Made by a program: the position numbers and the translations under genes | In this document: positions 5,906 through 6,464 of the stretch, piece by piece | How positions within the stretch are numbered: position 1 is the first letter of the stretch | Layout of the letters: each line of letters opens with the position of its first letter | The notes under the pieces: model-generated | Databases searched by the model: none | What the model was told of the DNA's origin: nothing | Seen by the model: the letters and a program-made list of their open reading frames with translations, nothing else | NCBI GenBank assembly: GCA_041918255.1 | Contig: JAYRWD010000030.1 | Location: 1-6,464, forward strand | DNA length: 6,464 nucleotides | Source of the DNA: JAYRWD01 sp041918255 | GTDB lineage: Bacteria; Patescibacteriota; Dojkabacteria; B142; WJKM01 | Reading direction: 5' to 3'

Positions 5906-5934
5906 TTGACCTTGTAAGCCTAGTAGTAGATAAT
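5906..5934 (+). promoter_or_regulatory. Sigma-70-type promoter for the small secreted protein
   Basis: -35 TTGACC (5906-5911, 5 of 6), a 17-bp spacer, and -10 GATAAT (5929-5934, 5 of 6) make this the best promoter match in the window. Transcription would start near 5941, about 25 bases before the ATG at 5966. This supports the gene being real and expressed. The 5757-5965 gap otherwise holds only the divergent toxin promoter and an open stretch with no start codon. Confidence 0.55.
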
Positions 5935-5965
5935 CATTAAATTCGATTTTATCACTCAAGTATTT

Positions 5966-6232
5966 ATGGAATCAAAAGCGTTTCCATGCATAGTTAATAT
6001 GAGAGGTGTTCTTGTTGCGGCTTTGGGTTTATTAGCATTTAATGCCCAAATGGCATTTGCCCAGGGAGCTGAATGTCCGGTCGGACAGGCGAATGGTGGA
6101 ACATGTCCTATTTCTGTAGATATTTATGGTTTTAGTGGACATTCGCCCGGGGCGTTGCTTTGTCTAGTTCCAGTTGTAATCGCTGGTTTGGTTTATGCAA
6201 TACATAACAGACGAAATAAAGTATTAAATTAG
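5966..6232 (+). CDS. Small secreted or membrane-anchored protein of unknown function
   Basis: The family is not recognised. The 88-residue ORF has export features. Residues 12-32 (MRGVLVAALGLLAFNAQMAFA) look like a signal peptide with an AFA cleavage motif before Gln33. A short outside part of about 28 residues follows, rich in Gly with two cysteines (37 in ECP and 47 in TCP) that could form a disulfide. A hydrophobic helix (about 62-79, GALLCLVPVVIAGLVYAI) then precedes a basic tail (HNRRNKVLN), as in a stop-transfer or C-terminal anchor. Starts at 5966 and 5999 (Met12) are both possible. The second gives a more typical signal peptide; the first sits better behind the promoter. Neither has a Shine-Dalgarno. 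The toxin pair is divergent, and the inverted 46-bp repeat begins 12 bp after the stop codon. Confidence 0.65.
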   Translation: MESKAFPCIVNMRGVLVAALGLLAFNAQMAFAQGAECPVGQANGGTCPISVDIYGFSGHSPGALLCLVPVVIAGLVYAIHNRRNKVLN

Positions 6233-6244
6233 ATTTTATCGACT

Positions 6245-6360
6245 GTCGTAACACCCCTTCGATTCCCCTCTTATCCTAAGAGGGGAAGGTAAAGACACAG
6301 AGAATCAGTATATTCCTTTGTATCAATCTTGTCCACTTCTCGTCATTCTGGCTTGCCTGA
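6245..6360. repeat. About 115-bp repeat, right inverted copy, including 46-bp hairpin repeat copy 3
   Basis: Positions 6245-6289 are the reverse complement of 45 bp of the repeat at 166-211 and 2772-2817, with one change (G at 6261). The 9-bp GAGGGG stem is intact. The next 70 bp match the reverse complement of 2701-2771 in order and spacing. The transcript of the small protein would carry this hairpin near its 3' end, in the same orientation as copy 1 has after murB. Confidence 0.85.
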
Positions 6361-6367
6361 TTTCTCC

Positions 6368-6464
6368 TGTGTCATTCCTGTGCCTGCCTACGCAGGTAGG
6401 CAAACAGGAATCCAGTTTTTTATATTTTAACTTTCTGCGAAGTAATCTTTTCACACTGGATCCC
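6368..6464. repeat. Second BIME-like block, with a replaced hairpin tip, cut by the window end
   Basis: It is a direct repeat of 2353-2432. Unit A recurs at 6371-6415 with the same stem arms (ATTCCTG at 6374-6380, CAGGAAT at 6405-6411) but a longer tip. The tip contains its own hairpin, TGCCTGCCT (6381-6389), loop ACGC, AGGTAGGCA (6394-6402). The following 40-bp spacer differs from the first copy by a few changes and one missing base, and CTGGATCCC of unit B follows at 6456-6464. A T6 run (6416-6421) lies 4 bases after the stem, so weak termination of the small-protein transcript is possible. Confidence 0.82.

Noticed and set aside
5881..5909. Strong Shine-Dalgarno AAGGAG with ATG at 5898
   Set aside because: The frame is ATG-TGT-TAT-TGA, three codons only, and lies upstream of the predicted transcription start of the next gene.
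277..6232. Alternative genetic code with UGA as glycine
   Set aside because: All genes read through with the standard code and end in TAA or TAG; no in-frame TGA is needed.
2701..6360. Composite transposon
   Set aside because: No transposase, target-site duplication or recognised insertion-sequence ends are visible; only the inverted repeats support it.

Overview
The window is AT-rich, seven-gene bacterial DNA with many small palindromic repeats. I infer a streamlined uncultured bacterium, most likely of the Candidate Phyla Radiation (Patescibacteria). The pointers are the atypical MurB (an NLH stretch and YDRS where textbook MurB has other residues), the CelD/FemAB-like acyltransferase, a one-helix-anchored YceI protein, and the complete lack of Shine-Dalgarno sites. 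This placement is inference. The standard genetic code fits, since no gene needs UGA as a sense codon.

Layout. Positions 1-276 hold no firm gene: only a weak partial ORF at the left edge and one copy of a 46-bp hairpin repeat (166-211). Positions 277-2220 (minus strand) hold an envelope pair: a GNAT-fold CelD/BcsL-type acyltransferase followed by murB, the second committed step of peptidoglycan precursor synthesis. Positions 2221-2902 are a 680-bp non-coding stretch packed with REP-like hairpins and a second copy of the 46-bp repeat, ending in a candidate promoter. Positions 2903-4910 (plus strand) hold a membrane-anchored YceI/lipocalin-like protein and an M29 metallo-aminopeptidase with all six metal/catalytic residues. 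They are separated by exactly 14 tandem copies of a 7-bp repeat. Positions 4911-5106 carry two other short repeat families. Positions 5107-5756 (minus strand) hold a toxin-first type II toxin-antitoxin pair (RelE/HigB-like toxin, XRE antitoxin). Positions 5966-6232 (plus strand) hold a small secreted or membrane-anchored protein of unknown function, divergent from the toxin pair. Positions 6233-6464 carry the third 46-bp repeat (inverted) and a second copy of the REP-like block, cut by the window end.

How it fits together. MurB and the acyltransferase probably act on the cell wall, while YceI and the small protein act at or outside the membrane. The segment 2818-6244 (yceI to the small protein, including the toxin pair) is flanked by inverted repeats of about 115 bp. 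No transposase or recombinase is visible, so it is better seen as a segment between dispersed non-autonomous repeats that could invert or recombine than as a proven transposon. I found no recognisable new enzymatic or defence system. The most unusual content is the repeat architecture: hairpins with shared stems and exchangeable loops, and the heptamer array filling a whole intergenic gap. No tRNA, rRNA, CRISPR array or convincing intrinsic terminator was seen.
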